Program-made: the position numbers and the translations under genes | Part shown: positions 53,337-62,666 of the stretch, piece after piece | Layout of the letters: each line of letters begins with the position of its first letter | Numbering within the stretch: the stretch's first letter is position 1 | NCBI GenBank assembly: GCA_018228645.1 | Contig: CP073693.1 | Coordinates: 2,614,416-2,678,415 of the forward strand | Direction: 5' to 3' | DNA length: 64,000 bases | From: Clostridiaceae bacterium Marseille-Q4143 | GTDB taxonomy: Bacteria; Bacillota; Clostridia; Lachnospirales; Lachnospiraceae | The notes under the pieces: model-generated | What the model was told of the DNA's origin: nothing | Database searches by the model: none | Seen by the model: the letters and a program-made list of their open reading frames with translations, nothing else

Positions 53337-54425
53337 TTACCTTTCGTAAATCACATAGCGATGTTTTCTTAAAATATCTGCAGCCTGTACCATGGCCTGT
53401 TCATCGTAAAATTCAATTCGAAGTACAGCTTCAATGAACTCCCGGCTGTGGATAATACCGATATTTTTCAAGCTGATCTGATTGCTTGCCAGAATGGTAG
53501 CAAGGGTGGCAATTCCACCGGCCTCATCTACCATATCGCAGTAAAGTTCGTAGATAGGCTGCAGGGCGCCGCTTCCCTTTGCAGGAAGGCTGTTGCGGTA
53601 ATCCCGGGAAGTCTCAAACAGATGGTAGATGGAACCCTGTTCCGCGTTATCCAACTCCTTTTGGATTTGGGTCAGAGAAACAATGTAATCTCCAAGGATA
53701 GATGAAATATTTTTTCGGTTGGTCATGCAGATCTGTTCCCACATCTCCGGAGAGGAGGAAGCAATACGCGTAATGTCTTTAAATCCGCCTGCTGCCACCA
53801 GCTTCATGAGTCCGTTTTCCGTGTCGGAATCTTTCACCAGATTGACTAAGGATGAAGCAATAATATGGGGCAGATGGCTGATACCTGCTGTCACATAATC
53901 GTGGGTACGATAATCAACAACCAGCGGAAGTGCTTTTAAGCTTGCAACAAAGTTGCGGTAGCGGTCTACGGCACCGTCAGGGTTTTTCCCGGTAGGAGTG
54001 ATCATATAGTAGGCATTTTCAATGAGAATTCGTTTGGAATTGGCATAGCCTGTCTTCTCAGAACCGGCCATGGGATGTCCACCGATAAAGTTTTCTTCCA
54101 TACCAAGTTCCGTAACTTTTTCGTGGATGTCTGTCTTGGTACTTCCTACGTCTGTGATGATGCAGGAAGAGTGGATGAGGGGCTTCAACTGTTCCAGATA
54201 TTTTGCGTTGCTGGAAACCGGGGCGCACAGGAATATATAATCGCAGTCTGCGAAATCCTCCCCGACTCCATCCGGAATCCGGTCTACCACACCGTCAGCG
54301 ACGGCCTGTTCCACAGACGCCCGGGTACGGGAATATGCGATAATCTCCGCATCCGGATAAAAATGACGGACGGCCCTGGCGATAGAGCCGCCGATGAGTC
54401 CCAGTCCGATAAAACCAGTTTTCAT
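53337..54425 (-). CDS. tyrA: Prephenate dehydrogenase with C-terminal ACT domain
   Basis: NAD-dependent oxidation of prephenate to 4-hydroxyphenylpyruvate, tyrosine branch. 362 residues. 'TGFIGLGLIGGSIARAV' is the dinucleotide fold (about 3-19), 'GGHPMAGSEKTGYANS' holds the catalytic His (about 114-129), and a regulatory ACT domain covers about 292-362, probably sensing tyrosine. AGGAG precedes the ATG. A TATACT about 35 bases upstream on the minus strand may be its -10 box, though the -35 is poor. Confidence 0.94.
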   Translation of the reverse strand: MKTGFIGLGLIGGSIARAVRHFYPDAEIIAYSRTRASVEQAVADGVVDRIPDGVGEDFADCDYIFLCAPVSSNAKYLEQLKPLIHSSCIITDVGSTKTDIHEKVTELGMEENFIGGHPMAGSEKTGYANSKRILIENAYYMITPTGKNPDGAVDRYRNFVASLKALPLVVDYRTHDYVTAGISHLPHIIASSLVNLVKDSDTENGLMKLVAAGGFKDITRIASSSPEMWEQICMTNRKNISSILGDYIVSLTQIQKELDNAEQGSIYHLFETSRDYRNSLPAKGSGALQPIYELYCDMVDEAGGIATLATILASNQISLKNIGIIHSREFIEAVLRIEFYDEQAMVQAADILRKHRYVIYER

Positions 54426-54505
54426 GATTGTTCTCCTTTAGCACGTTAATGTCTATAAGTATAGCACGGTTCCCGGAAAATAGAAAGGTTTTTCTAAAAT
54501 CAAAA

Positions 54506-54534
54506 TTGACAAACAAAGGGTAGTATATTACACT
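54506..54534 (+). promoter_or_regulatory. Promoter of leuS
   Basis: TTGACA (54506-54511), a 17-base spacer and TACACT (54529-54534). The leader of about 80 bases contains no recognisable T-box. CCGG repeats around 54560-54573 may form a small hairpin. Confidence 0.7.
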
Positions 54535-54621
54535 TATAGAGTTAAAAATAAGCTGAATTACCGGATATCCCGGATAGTTATTTTGTAACAGCGTCGGAAA
54601 TCGAGAAGGAGGACGTATGAA

Positions 54622-57024
54622 ATGAAACACAATTTCCGAAAGATAGAAGCCAAATGGCAGCAGAAGTGGGATGAAGCCAAGATCTTTAATGCAGTGGACG
54701 GAAGTTCCAAGCCGAAATTTTATGGTCTGGTAGAGTTCCCGTATCCCAGCGGCGCAGGTATGCACGTTGGACACATTAAGGCATATTCCAGCCTTGAGGT
54801 AATTTCCAGAAAAAGAAGAATGGAAGGCTATAATGTCCTGTTCCCCATCGGATTCGACGCATTCGGACTCCCGACCGAGAACTATGCCATCAAGACTGGC
54901 AAACATCCGCGTGTGATCACGGATGAGAACATTGCAAAATTCACCAATCAGCTGAAAAAAGTCGGATTCTCTTTTGACTGGGACCGTGTGATTGATACCA
55001 CAGACGAGGATTATTATAAATGGACCCAGTGGATTTTCCTGAAAATGTATGAGCATGGTCTGGTATTCAGAAGCAAGGCACTGGTAAATTACTGCCCGTC
55101 CTGTAAAGTCGTTCTTTCCAATGAGGACAGCCAGGGTGGACACTGCGATATCTGCCACAGCGAAGTTATCCAGAAATCCAAAGATGTCTGGTACTTAAGA
55201 ATTACCGAGTATGCAGATAAACTGCTGGAAGGTCTGGATCATGTAGATTATCCGGCAAATGTAAAACAGCAGCAGATAAACTGGATTGGTAAATCTACCG
55301 GTGCATTTGTAGACTTTAAAGTAGACGGCGTTGATGAGCAGCTGGAGATCTATACCACCAGACCGGATACCCTGTTTGGTGTTACCTTCATGGTTATGGC
55401 TCCGGAGCATCCGCTGATTGATAAATATGCGGACCGCATTTCCAATATGGATGCGATTAAAGCATATCGCAGTGAGTGCGCGAAGAAAACAGAATTTGAA
55501 CGTACCCAGCTGGTAAAAGATAAGACCGGTGTGAAGATTGAGGGCCTGGAGGCTGTTAATCCGGTTAATGGTAAGAAAATTCCGATCTTCATTGCAGATT
55601 ATGTAATGATGGGTTATGGTACCGGAGCCATCATGGCAGTACCGGCACATGACCAGCGTGACTACGATTTTGCAAAGGCATTTAATATCGATATTATTGA
55701 GGTTATCAAGGGCGGAGATATCACGAAAGAAGCCTATACCGGTGACGGTGAGATGGTGAACTCCGAGTTCCTGAATGGTTATACGAATAAGAAAGATTCT
55801 ATCAAGAAGATGCTGGAAGAACTGACGAAGCAGGGTATTGGCCGTGCAGGTGTACAGTTCAAAATGAAAGACTGGGCATTCAACCGTCAGAGATATTGGG
55901 GTGAGCCGATTCCGATCGTTCACTGTGATAACTGTGGTGTTGTTCCGGTTCCTTATGAAGAGCTGCCTCTTCGTCTGCCGAAGGTAGAGAATTTTGAGCC
56001 GGGTGTGGAAGGCGAATCTCCGCTGGCTAAGATTGATTCCTTCGTAAAATGCAAATGCCCAAAATGTGGACGTGATGCAAGAAGAGAGACAGATACCATG
56101 CCGCAGTGGGCAGGATCTTCCTGGTATTTCCTGCGTTACATCGATCCGCACAACGACAAGTGTCTGGCAGATCCGGAAAAACTGAAATACTGGATGCCGG
56201 TTGACTGGTATAACGGTGGTATGGAGCATGTTACCAGACACGTGATTTATTCCCGTTTCTGGCATCATTTCCTGTATGACATTGGTGTTGTCAATACTCC
56301 GGAGCCTTACGCAAAACGTTCTATTCAGGGACTGATCCTTGGACCGGACGGAGATAAGATGAGTAAATCCAAGGGTAATGTCGTAGACCCACTGGATATT
56401 GTAGAGGATTACGGTGCAGATACTCTGCGTACCTATGTTCTGTTCATGGGTGATTACGGTGCAGCTACTCCGTGGAACGAGAATTCTGTAAAAGGCTGTA
56501 AACGTTTCCTGGAGCGTGTAGCCGGATTTACGGATATGCTGTCTGAGGACAAAGAGACAGAAAAACTGGAGACTTCGCTTCACAAGACCATCAAGAAGGT
56601 ATCTTCTGATATCGAGGATATGAAGTTCAACACTGCCATTGCAGCATTGATGACTCTGACCAACGATGTATACAATGTCGGAAAGATCAGTAAAGAGCAG
56701 CTTCAGACCTTCATCAAACTGCTTTGTCCGTTTGCTCCCCATCTGTGTGAGGAAATGTGGGAGGCAACCGGCGGAGAAGGATTCCTTTCTCTGGCATCCT
56801 GGCCGACCTATGAGGAGGCTAAGACAGTTGACGCACAGACCGAGATCGGTGTACAGATCAACGGTAAACTTCGTGGTACCGTAGTCATTCCGACTGGTGC
56901 TGACAAGGAAGAAGTATTTGCTGCTGCAAAAGCTGATCCCAGAATTGCATCCCTGGTAGAGGGCAAGACCTTTGTAAAAGAGATCTATGTTCCGAATCGT
57001 GTCGTAAACTTTGTAGTAAAATAG
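54622..57024 (+). CDS. leuS: Leucyl-tRNA synthetase
   Basis: Class Ia synthetase of 800 residues. HIGH motif in 'YPSGAGMHVGHIKAYSS' (about 39-55), a zinc-binding insert 'CPSCKVVLSNEDSQGGHCDICH' near 157-178 (split), CP1 editing domain (about 220-400), KMSKS in 'DGDKMSKSKGNVVDP' (about 577-591), C-terminal anticodon domain after about 620. GGAGG precedes the ATG by about 10 bases. Divergent from tyrA. Confidence 0.97.
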   Translation: MKHNFRKIEAKWQQKWDEAKIFNAVDGSSKPKFYGLVEFPYPSGAGMHVGHIKAYSSLEVISRKRRMEGYNVLFPIGFDAFGLPTENYAIKTGKHPRVITDENIAKFTNQLKKVGFSFDWDRVIDTTDEDYYKWTQWIFLKMYEHGLVFRSKALVNYCPSCKVVLSNEDSQGGHCDICHSEVIQKSKDVWYLRITEYADKLLEGLDHVDYPANVKQQQINWIGKSTGAFVDFKVDGVDEQLEIYTTRPDTLFGVTFMVMAPEHPLIDKYADRISNMDAIKAYRSECAKKTEFERTQLVKDKTGVKIEGLEAVNPVNGKKIPIFIADYVMMGYGTGAIMAVPAHDQRDYDFAKAFNIDIIEVIKGGDITKEAYTGDGEMVNSEFLNGYTNKKDSIKKMLEELTKQGIGRAGVQFKMKDWAFNRQRYWGEPIPIVHCDNCGVVPVPYEELPLRLPKVENFEPGVEGESPLAKIDSFVKCKCPKCGRDARRETDTMPQWAGSSWYFLRYIDPHNDKCLADPEKLKYWMPVDWYNGGMEHVTRHVIYSRFWHHFLYDIGVVNTPEPYAKRSIQGLILGPDGDKMSKSKGNVVDPLDIVEDYGADTLRTYVLFMGDYGAATPWNENSVKGCKRFLERVAGFTDMLSEDKETEKLETSLHKTIKKVSSDIEDMKFNTAIAALMTLTNDVYNVGKISKEQLQTFIKLLCPFAPHLCEEMWEATGGEGFLSLASWPTYEEAKTVDAQTEIGVQINGKLRGTVVIPTGADKEEVFAAAKADPRIASLVEGKTFVKEIYVPNRVVNFVVK

Positions 57025-57041
57025 GTAATATAGCTAAATTC

Positions 57042-57084
57042 ACAGCCCTGCAGACTGATTTCTGTGGGGCTGTTTTTATTTTTG
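57042..57084 (+). terminator. Terminator after leuS
   Basis: ACAGCCC...GCAGA (57042-57054) faces TTCTG...GGGCTG (57060-57072), followed by TTTTTATTTTT. A second symmetric hairpin, TTTTTGCCTGT (57079-57089) with ACAGGCAAAAA (57100-57110), follows at once. Confidence 0.85.
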
Positions 57085-57136
57085 CCTGTAAAAATACAGA
57101 CAGGCAAAAAATAAATAGTCATTTCGCACAAAGACC

Positions 57137-57165
57137 TTGATATTTTTGCAATATTTTAGTATAAT
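57137..57165 (+). promoter_or_regulatory. Promoter of the EF-G-like gene
   Basis: TTGATA (57137-57142), a 17-base spacer and TATAAT (57160-57165), start near 57172. Confidence 0.8.
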
Positions 57166-57203
57166 TCTAACATGATTACAAAATGGCATCGGAGGAAAAA
57201 GCT

Positions 57204-59276
57204 ATGAACGTTTACACAACCGACAGTATCCGTAATGTGGTTCTCTTAGGACATGGGGGAAGCGGCAAGACCAGTCTGGTCGAGGCGATGGCATATGTGT
57301 CCGGTCTGACCGGACGTCTTGGTAAAGTTACCGACGGCACTACCATCAGTGATTACGATAAAGAGGAGATCAAACGTAAGTTTTCCATCAATACTTCTGT
57401 TGTACCGATTATCTGGAATAATGTGAAGATCAATATTCTGGACACTCCGGGATACTTTGATTTCATAGGAGAAGTGGAAGAAGCAGTTGCAGCTGCAGAC
57501 GCAGCCATTATCGTAGTATCTGGTAAAGCAGGAGTGGAAGTCGGAACCGAGAAGGCATGGGAGCTCTGCGAGAAATATAAGCTGCCCCGTATGTTCTTCG
57601 TATCCGAGATGGATGTGGATCATGCATCCTTCCGTGAAGTTGTTGAAAAACTGACAGAACTTTATGGAAAGAAAATTGCGCCGTTTTATCAGCCGATCCG
57701 TGAGAATGAGAAATTTGTCGGTTATGTGAATGTTATGAAAATGGCAGGCAGAAGATTTACCGATATCGGTAAGAGAGAAGATTGTGAGATTCCGGATTAC
57801 TGCCGCCCGAACCTGGATATTTACCGGGAAGCTATGATGGACGCAGTGGCAGAGACCAGTGAGGAGTTTATGGAGCGTTATTTCGCCGGAGAGGAGTTCT
57901 CCGTAGGCGAGATCCGCGCAGCTATGAAGACCAATGTAGATGATGGAACGATTATTCCGGTATCTATGGGTTCCAGTGTGGAGCTTCGTAATATCCATAA
58001 CCTGTTAAATGATATCGTGGAGCTGCTTCCGTCACCGGATAAGGTTTCCTGTGCCGGTATCAATATGAAGACCAATGAGATTTTCCAGGCAGATTATAAT
58101 TTCGCAAAAGCAAAATCTGCTTATGTATTTAAGACGATCGCAGATCCGTTTATCGGAAAATATTCGCTGATCAAGGTTTGCTCCGGTGTTATCAAATCCG
58201 ATGATACTCTGTATAATGCAGCAGCAGAGACAGAGGAAAAACTGAGCAAGCTCTATATTATGAGGGGCAATAAACCGGAAGAGGTTTCCGAACTCCATGC
58301 GGGTGATATCGGTGCCATCGGAAAAGCGGGCTGCAAGACCGGTGATACTCTTTCCACGAAGGCAACTCCGGTGATGTATGGTAAGACAGATATTTCCAAA
58401 CCATATACCTATATGGCATATAAAGCAAAGAACAAAGGTGATGAAGATAAGATTTCCCAGGCACTTGCCAAGATCATGGATGAAGACCTGACGGTGAAAT
58501 CCGTCAATGATTCTGAGAACCGTCAGACTCTTCTCTATGGCATGGGTGATCAGCATCTCTCTGTAATCGTAAGTATTCTTGCAGAAAAATATAAAGTCGA
58601 TGTGGAGCTGGCAAAACCGAAGGTGGCTTTCCGCGAGACGATCCGCAAGAAAGCAGATGTGGAATACAAATATAAGAAACAGTCTGGTGGACACGGACAG
58701 TATGGTCATGTAAAGATGACCTTCGAACCGTCCGGTGATCTGGATACTTCCTATATATTTGATCAGATTGTTGTAGGAGGAGCAGTTCCGAAAAACTACT
58801 TCCCGGCAGTGGAGAAAGGCGTACAGGAATCTGTACAGAAAGGACCTCTGGCAGGATATCCGGTTGTAGGTGTAAAGGCGGTTCTCTATGACGGATCCTA
58901 CCATCCGGTAGATTCTTCTGAGATGGCATTCAAGACCGCTGCAATTCAGGCGTTTAAAAAAGGATTTATGGAGGCATCCCCGATTCTTCTTGAGCCGATC
59001 GAGACTCTGACTGTACTGGTTCCGGACAAATATACGGGAGATGTTATGGGCGATCTCAATAAGAGAAGAGGCCGTGTACTGGGTATGAATCCGGCAGGTG
59101 CAGGTAAGACAGAAGTGGTCGCAGATGTTCCAATGATGGAACTGTTCGGATATTCTACCGATCTTCGTTCCATGACCGGCGGAAGCGGCACATATTCTTA
59201 TGAGTTTGCACGTTATGAGCAGGCACCGTCCGATGTACAGGAAAAAGAGGTTGCAGCGAGAGCGGCAGAGGTGTAA
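57204..59276 (+). CDS. Elongation factor G-like GTPase (EF-G paralogue)
   Basis: 690 residues with the EF-G domain order: G domain (about 1-270), domain II (about 300-390), III-V to the end. The P-loop reads 'GHGGSGKTSLVEAM' instead of the AHIDAGKTT of true EF-G, G3 is 'DTPGYFDF', and G4 is 'SEMD' instead of NKMD. These differences and the lone genomic position (no rpsL, rpsG or tuf) mark the second EF-G group of clostridia rather than fusA. The ATG at 57204 has GGAGG 8 bases upstream. Role may be ribosome recycling or stress translation; unproven. Confidence 0.88.
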   Translation: MNVYTTDSIRNVVLLGHGGSGKTSLVEAMAYVSGLTGRLGKVTDGTTISDYDKEEIKRKFSINTSVVPIIWNNVKINILDTPGYFDFIGEVEEAVAAADAAIIVVSGKAGVEVGTEKAWELCEKYKLPRMFFVSEMDVDHASFREVVEKLTELYGKKIAPFYQPIRENEKFVGYVNVMKMAGRRFTDIGKREDCEIPDYCRPNLDIYREAMMDAVAETSEEFMERYFAGEEFSVGEIRAAMKTNVDDGTIIPVSMGSSVELRNIHNLLNDIVELLPSPDKVSCAGINMKTNEIFQADYNFAKAKSAYVFKTIADPFIGKYSLIKVCSGVIKSDDTLYNAAAETEEKLSKLYIMRGNKPEEVSELHAGDIGAIGKAGCKTGDTLSTKATPVMYGKTDISKPYTYMAYKAKNKGDEDKISQALAKIMDEDLTVKSVNDSENRQTLLYGMGDQHLSVIVSILAEKYKVDVELAKPKVAFRETIRKKADVEYKYKKQSGGHGQYGHVKMTFEPSGDLDTSYIFDQIVVGGAVPKNYFPAVEKGVQESVQKGPLAGYPVVGVKAVLYDGSYHPVDSSEMAFKTAAIQAFKKGFMEASPILLEPIETLTVLVPDKYTGDVMGDLNKRRGRVLGMNPAGAGKTEVVADVPMMELFGYSTDLRSMTGGSGTYSYEFARYEQAPSDVQEKEVAARAAEV

Positions 59277-59399
59277 TATTATTCTATAAGTGAAGACAAA
59301 AAGGAGAGCTGTGCAGCAAACTGGCATAAGAGGGAGATGTCAGTCTGCAGCAGACTCTCTTTTTATGTGGCAGGATACAGAAAGGATGAAATACTGGAT

Positions 59400-60644
59400 A
59401 TGAAAGAACTGATACAAAAATGTTTTGGAAGGTGCAGTCTGCTGATTCGGTGGGTGCTGGTGGCAGGACCGACAGGAGTTATTCTGGGAATCTTTGGAGG
59501 ACTGTTTGGAAGAAGTATTACAGAAGTGACGGCATTCCGCAATGGGCATCCGTGGATGCTGTATCTGCTGCCGGCAGCGGGACTTCTGATCGTAGCCATC
59601 TATAAACTGGATCCTTATAAGACCGGAACGAACAAGGTGCTGGAAGGCGTCCAGTCTGATACGTATGTACCTCTTCGGATGGCTCCGCTTATTGTGATTG
59701 CAACAGTTCTGACTCATGCCTGCGGAGGTTCTGCAGGACGCGAAGGAGCAGCACTGCAGCTGGGCGGAAGCATTGGCGGAACCTTAGGTAAATGGATGAA
59801 ATTTGACGAGTACGACCATAAACTTATGATTATGTGCGGTATGAGTGCCGGATTTTCTGCATTGTTCGGTACACCGCTGACAGCGACGATCTTTGCTATG
59901 GAAGTGATCAGTGTAGGAATTATGCAGTATGCAGCACTGGTTCCCTGCGCAATGGCTTCACTGATTGCACACCAGGTTGCGCTGATGGTAGGTGCGGGAA
60001 GTGAGCAGTTTGATATTTTAAATATTCCGGTGTTTAATCTGAAGACCGCGGTATTGACGGTTTTACTTGGATTTTTGTGTGGAGGTGTAAGTATCCTTTT
60101 CTGTACGGTATTACATCGGACAGAGCATTGGTATACAGAGATAATTCCAAATGAATGGGTCAGAATTGTGGCAGGAGCACTTCTGGTGATTGTTATGGCA
60201 AAGCTTCTGAATACAACGGATTATCTGGGAACAGGAATGAATGTCGTTGAACGTGCTCTGGATGGGGAGACAGAAGCAGCTGCATTTTTACTGAAGATCG
60301 TATTTACAGCGGTTACACTGGGATGCGGTTTCCGTGGCGGCGAGATTGTACCGACTCTGTTTGTGGGAGCTACGTTCGGATGTCTGTTCGGACAGCTGAC
60401 CGGTCTGTCACCGTCCATGGCAGCAGCCTGCGGTATGGCGGCAGTTTTCTGCGGTGTGACCAATTGTCCGATTTCATCCATGCTCTTAAGTTTTGAATTA
60501 TTTGGATTCGATTTTATGCCATTCATTTTGCTGACGGTAGGAATCAGCTATCTGGAGTCGGGATATTATGGATTGTACCACAGCCAGAAAATTCTGTATT
60601 CCAAGACCAAGCTTCAATTTATTAATACTCATACAAAAGAATAA
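59400..60644 (+). CDS. ClC-family chloride channel or antiporter
   Basis: About 414 residues from the ATG at 59400 (an ATG at 59337 would add 21 residues; neither has an ideal ribosome site). About ten to twelve membrane segments. The filter motif with the gating glutamate is in 'GSAGREGAALQLGGSIGG' (GREG corresponds to GREGP), and 'GMSAGFSALFGTPLTATIFAMEV' (split) is typical. The last loop 'GFRGGEIVPTLFVGATFG' is the GGxFxP-like region. Chloride or fluoride transport and acid resistance are possible; the ion is not assigned. Confidence 0.88.
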   Translation: MKELIQKCFGRCSLLIRWVLVAGPTGVILGIFGGLFGRSITEVTAFRNGHPWMLYLLPAAGLLIVAIYKLDPYKTGTNKVLEGVQSDTYVPLRMAPLIVIATVLTHACGGSAGREGAALQLGGSIGGTLGKWMKFDEYDHKLMIMCGMSAGFSALFGTPLTATIFAMEVISVGIMQYAALVPCAMASLIAHQVALMVGAGSEQFDILNIPVFNLKTAVLTVLLGFLCGGVSILFCTVLHRTEHWYTEIIPNEWVRIVAGALLVIVMAKLLNTTDYLGTGMNVVERALDGETEAAAFLLKIVFTAVTLGCGFRGGEIVPTLFVGATFGCLFGQLTGLSPSMAAACGMAAVFCGVTNCPISSMLLSFELFGFDFMPFILLTVGISYLESGYYGLYHSQKILYSKTKLQFINTHTKE

Positions 60645-60653
60645 TTGAAAATG

Positions 60654-60686
60654 AAAAAGGCAGGAGCATGTGCTACCTGCCTTTTT
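60654..60686. terminator. Bidirectional terminator after the ClC gene
   Basis: AAAAAGGCAGG (60654-60664) pairs with CCTGCCTTTTT (60676-60686), giving T-runs on both strands for the convergent genes. Confidence 0.9.
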
Positions 60687-60975
60687 GTGACTGTGCGGAA
60701 AAGAGCCGCTGAGCACGGTTCAGCATATCATCCATCTGAGCCTTTTCTGCTTCAGATTTTCCCTCTTTCATAATCATAAAGATCAGTTCAAATTCTTCTT
60801 TGGAAAACATCAGATTTCTGCGGTTGGCAGAAGTGATGGCGCCCATGACGACCGGCATGATCTCTTTCTGGCTTGTCTTTCCTTCCAGCTGTTCAGCCAG
60901 CCTCAGAAGCAGTGTCAGCTTTTCCGGGGCAATTTTCTGAACCCGCTCATCGTAAAACCAATTTGGAATATTCAT
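60673..60975 (-). CDS. Conserved small helical protein of unknown function
   Basis: 100 residues, no signal or membrane segment, all-helical in appearance: an acidic N-terminal part, 'MPVVMGAITSANRRNLMFSKEEFELIFMIMKEG' in the middle (about 40-72, split) and a charged C-terminus. I do not recognise a family with certainty. Its ATG overlaps the TGA of the next upstream gene (ATGA), so the two are translationally coupled and probably form a complex. The last codons lie within the bidirectional terminator. Confidence 0.75.
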   Translation of the reverse strand: MNIPNWFYDERVQKIAPEKLTLLLRLAEQLEGKTSQKEIMPVVMGAITSANRRNLMFSKEEFELIFMIMKEGKSEAEKAQMDDMLNRAQRLFSAQSQKGR

Positions 60976-61289
60976 GTGTCACCTTCCTTTGGGGCAAATC
61001 CTTCAAACATTTCCTGATACAAATCCATATGTTCAAACATATCGGCAAACTGTTCCATCTGCGCCTGTTCCTCCGGTGGAACAATTCCTTTCATAAACTC
61101 CATCAGATTTCCTCCATCCAGCGATTTCTGGACAGGTGGATGCTGATTAAAATAGGCAATGGTATTCTGAAGCTCTGTCCATTTGATGTAGATGGCAAGC
61201 ATTTTCTGGGCAGGAGCAGGAAGAAAGGGCAGGAAAGCTTTGAGCATCTGCAGTTCTCTGGGAAGCACCGCTTCATCCAATGAAGTCAT
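60972..61289 (-). CDS. Conserved small helical protein, partner of the next gene
   Basis: 105 residues from the ATG at 61289, which has GGAGG about 10 bases upstream; a longer frame lacks one. Features are 'FLPFLPAPAQKMLAIYIKW' (about 18-36, amphipathic), then a methionine- and glutamate-rich tail 'MEQFADMFEHMDLYQEMFEG'. No recognised family. It lies downstream of the cysteine/glycine-rich gene and shares the strand, with a 150-base gap containing a CGTCAG/CTGACG hairpin but no clear promoter. Confidence 0.72.
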   Translation of the reverse strand: MTSLDEAVLPRELQMLKAFLPFLPAPAQKMLAIYIKWTELQNTIAYFNQHPPVQKSLDGGNLMEFMKGIVPPEEQAQMEQFADMFEHMDLYQEMFEGFAPKEGDT

Positions 61290-61436
61290 AATAAGATTGC
61301 CTCCTGCTTCTTTCTTCAATATATGAACGGACACCGGAAATCATGCGTTTCCAGAGCCGGGACTTTTGGACAGAGAACCGGAGGCGTCAGCTAGACTGAC
61401 GTCCCCTGCTCAGGAAATGTCTGCCCTTTAAAGCTT

Positions 61437-61757
61437 TCAGCATCCGCAGGAATTACATCCACAGCCGTTTCCACAACCGCATCCACAGTTGTTATTTCCC
61501 CAGCCTCCGCAGCAGCAGAGAAGGATGATGATCCACAGACAACTGTTGTCATTGCTGCCGCATCCGCAGCCATTATCGCATCCACAGCTACCGCCGAAGA
61601 TTCCGTTGCCGTTTCCACAGCAGCAGCTTAACAGAAGAAGAATCCAGATCCAGCTGCAGCAGCTGCCGCCTCCAAAGATCCCTCCGCCATTACCGCCGCA
61701 TCCACATCCGCAGCTGCCGCCGCATCCGCATCCGTTTCTCGAACTTAAGTCACCCAT
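61437..61757 (-). CDS. Cysteine/glycine-rich protein with two hydrophobic segments
   Basis: 106 residues from the ATG at 61757, with GGAGG 8 bases upstream. I count 25 cysteines and a glycine content of about a quarter. Two near-identical units each pair a Cys/Gly tract with a hydrophobic run: 'CCSWIWILLLLSCCCG' (about 33-48) and 'SCLWIIILLCCCGGWG' (about 72-87). 'GIFGG' occurs before the first and after it. No match to metallothionein CxxC spacing. It could be a spore coat or envelope cross-linking protein; function unknown. Codon use is dominated by TGC/TGT and GGC/GGA repeats. Confidence 0.7.
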   Translation of the reverse strand: MGDLSSRNGCGCGGSCGCGCGGNGGGIFGGGSCCSWIWILLLLSCCCGNGNGIFGGSCGCDNGCGCGSNDNSCLWIIILLCCCGGWGNNNCGCGCGNGCGCNSCGC

Positions 61758-61864
61758 GAAGAGAACCTCCATAAAACTATTTACACTTCATCATATGCAG
61801 TAAGAAAGAATTGTGTTATACTGCAAATGACAAAGTACAGACATTGGAGAAGGAGGCTGGTAAT

Positions 61865-62662
61865 ATGCCGGCAGCATATGCACATTATTATTTTGGAAAG
61901 AAAGTATACAAAACACTTCCGAAGCAGGAACAGGAGATGATCAGAGAAGGGAAATACGCCTTTCTTCTCGGCCTTCACGGACCGGATCTTCTGTTTTACT
62001 ATTTCCCGGTCTGCAAGAACCGTATTAATCAGGAAGGAGTGAAACTTCACAAAAGTATTGCCGCAGATTTTTTTGAATACGGTGTGAAACAGTATCAGAA
62101 GAATCCTGATCCGATACTAAGGGCATATCTTTATGGTTATCTCTGCCATTTTATGCTGGACAGTGAATGTCATCCCTACATTGATTTGTATATGGAAGAA
62201 AAGGATCTGGGGCATCTGGAGATTGAGACAGATTTTGACCGGTATCTTATGGAAAAAGATGGAAAGAATCCTCTTTTTTATGTTCCGATCAGACATCTTT
62301 TCAGCCTGCGTGATACCTGTAGGGAAATTTCCCGGATGTACGATGACGTGTCGCCCGTACAGATTCACATCTGCATCCGTCTGTTTCGTCAGACGCTTCG
62401 TCTGTTTGTGTGCAGAAATAAGTTAAAACGGAAGCTTATGAGATTTTTGTTTCATGTGATCGGACAGGATAAAGAGCTCGGCGGACTGATTATGGATGGA
62501 AGAAAAAATCCTGCCTGCCGTGAGAGTAATGTATTTTTGAAGGAGCGGATGGAGCATACCGTTCGTCCGGCTGCCGAAGAAATTGTGCATTACGGACAGG
62601 TGCTGGATGGAAAAGGATTCCTGTCCATGCGCCTGTACCGCAATTACGAAGAAGCAATCTGA
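61865..62662 (+). CDS. Zinc-dependent phospholipase C-like protein
   Basis: 265 residues. Starts MPAAYAHYYFGKKVY, then 'FLLGLHGPDLLFYYFP' (about 33-48), 'LHKSIAADFF' and 'GYLCHFMLDSECHPYID' (about 98-114); the His/Asp pattern matches the Zn_dep_PLPC family. No signal peptide is seen, so it may be intracellular, unlike secreted alpha-toxin. GGAGG is 7 bases before the ATG at 61865; a longer frame lacks a site. True phospholipase activity is not implied. Confidence 0.82.
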   Translation: MPAAYAHYYFGKKVYKTLPKQEQEMIREGKYAFLLGLHGPDLLFYYFPVCKNRINQEGVKLHKSIAADFFEYGVKQYQKNPDPILRAYLYGYLCHFMLDSECHPYIDLYMEEKDLGHLEIETDFDRYLMEKDGKNPLFYVPIRHLFSLRDTCREISRMYDDVSPVQIHICIRLFRQTLRLFVCRNKLKRKLMRFLFHVIGQDKELGGLIMDGRKNPACRESNVFLKERMEHTVRPAAEEIVHYGQVLDGKGFLSMRLYRNYEEAI

Positions 62663-62666
62663 AAAA

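Noticed and set aside
59337..59399. Upstream ATG extension of the ClC gene
   Set aside because: The added 21 residues are polar and lie before a normal ClC N-terminus. The AGAGGGAG site is only 1 base from that ATG. The choice is not certain.
61489..61803. Proline/glutamine-rich 104-codon open frame on the plus strand
   Set aside because: Shadow of the cysteine/glycine-rich gene on the minus strand. The minus-strand ATG has GGAGG at good spacing; this one does not.
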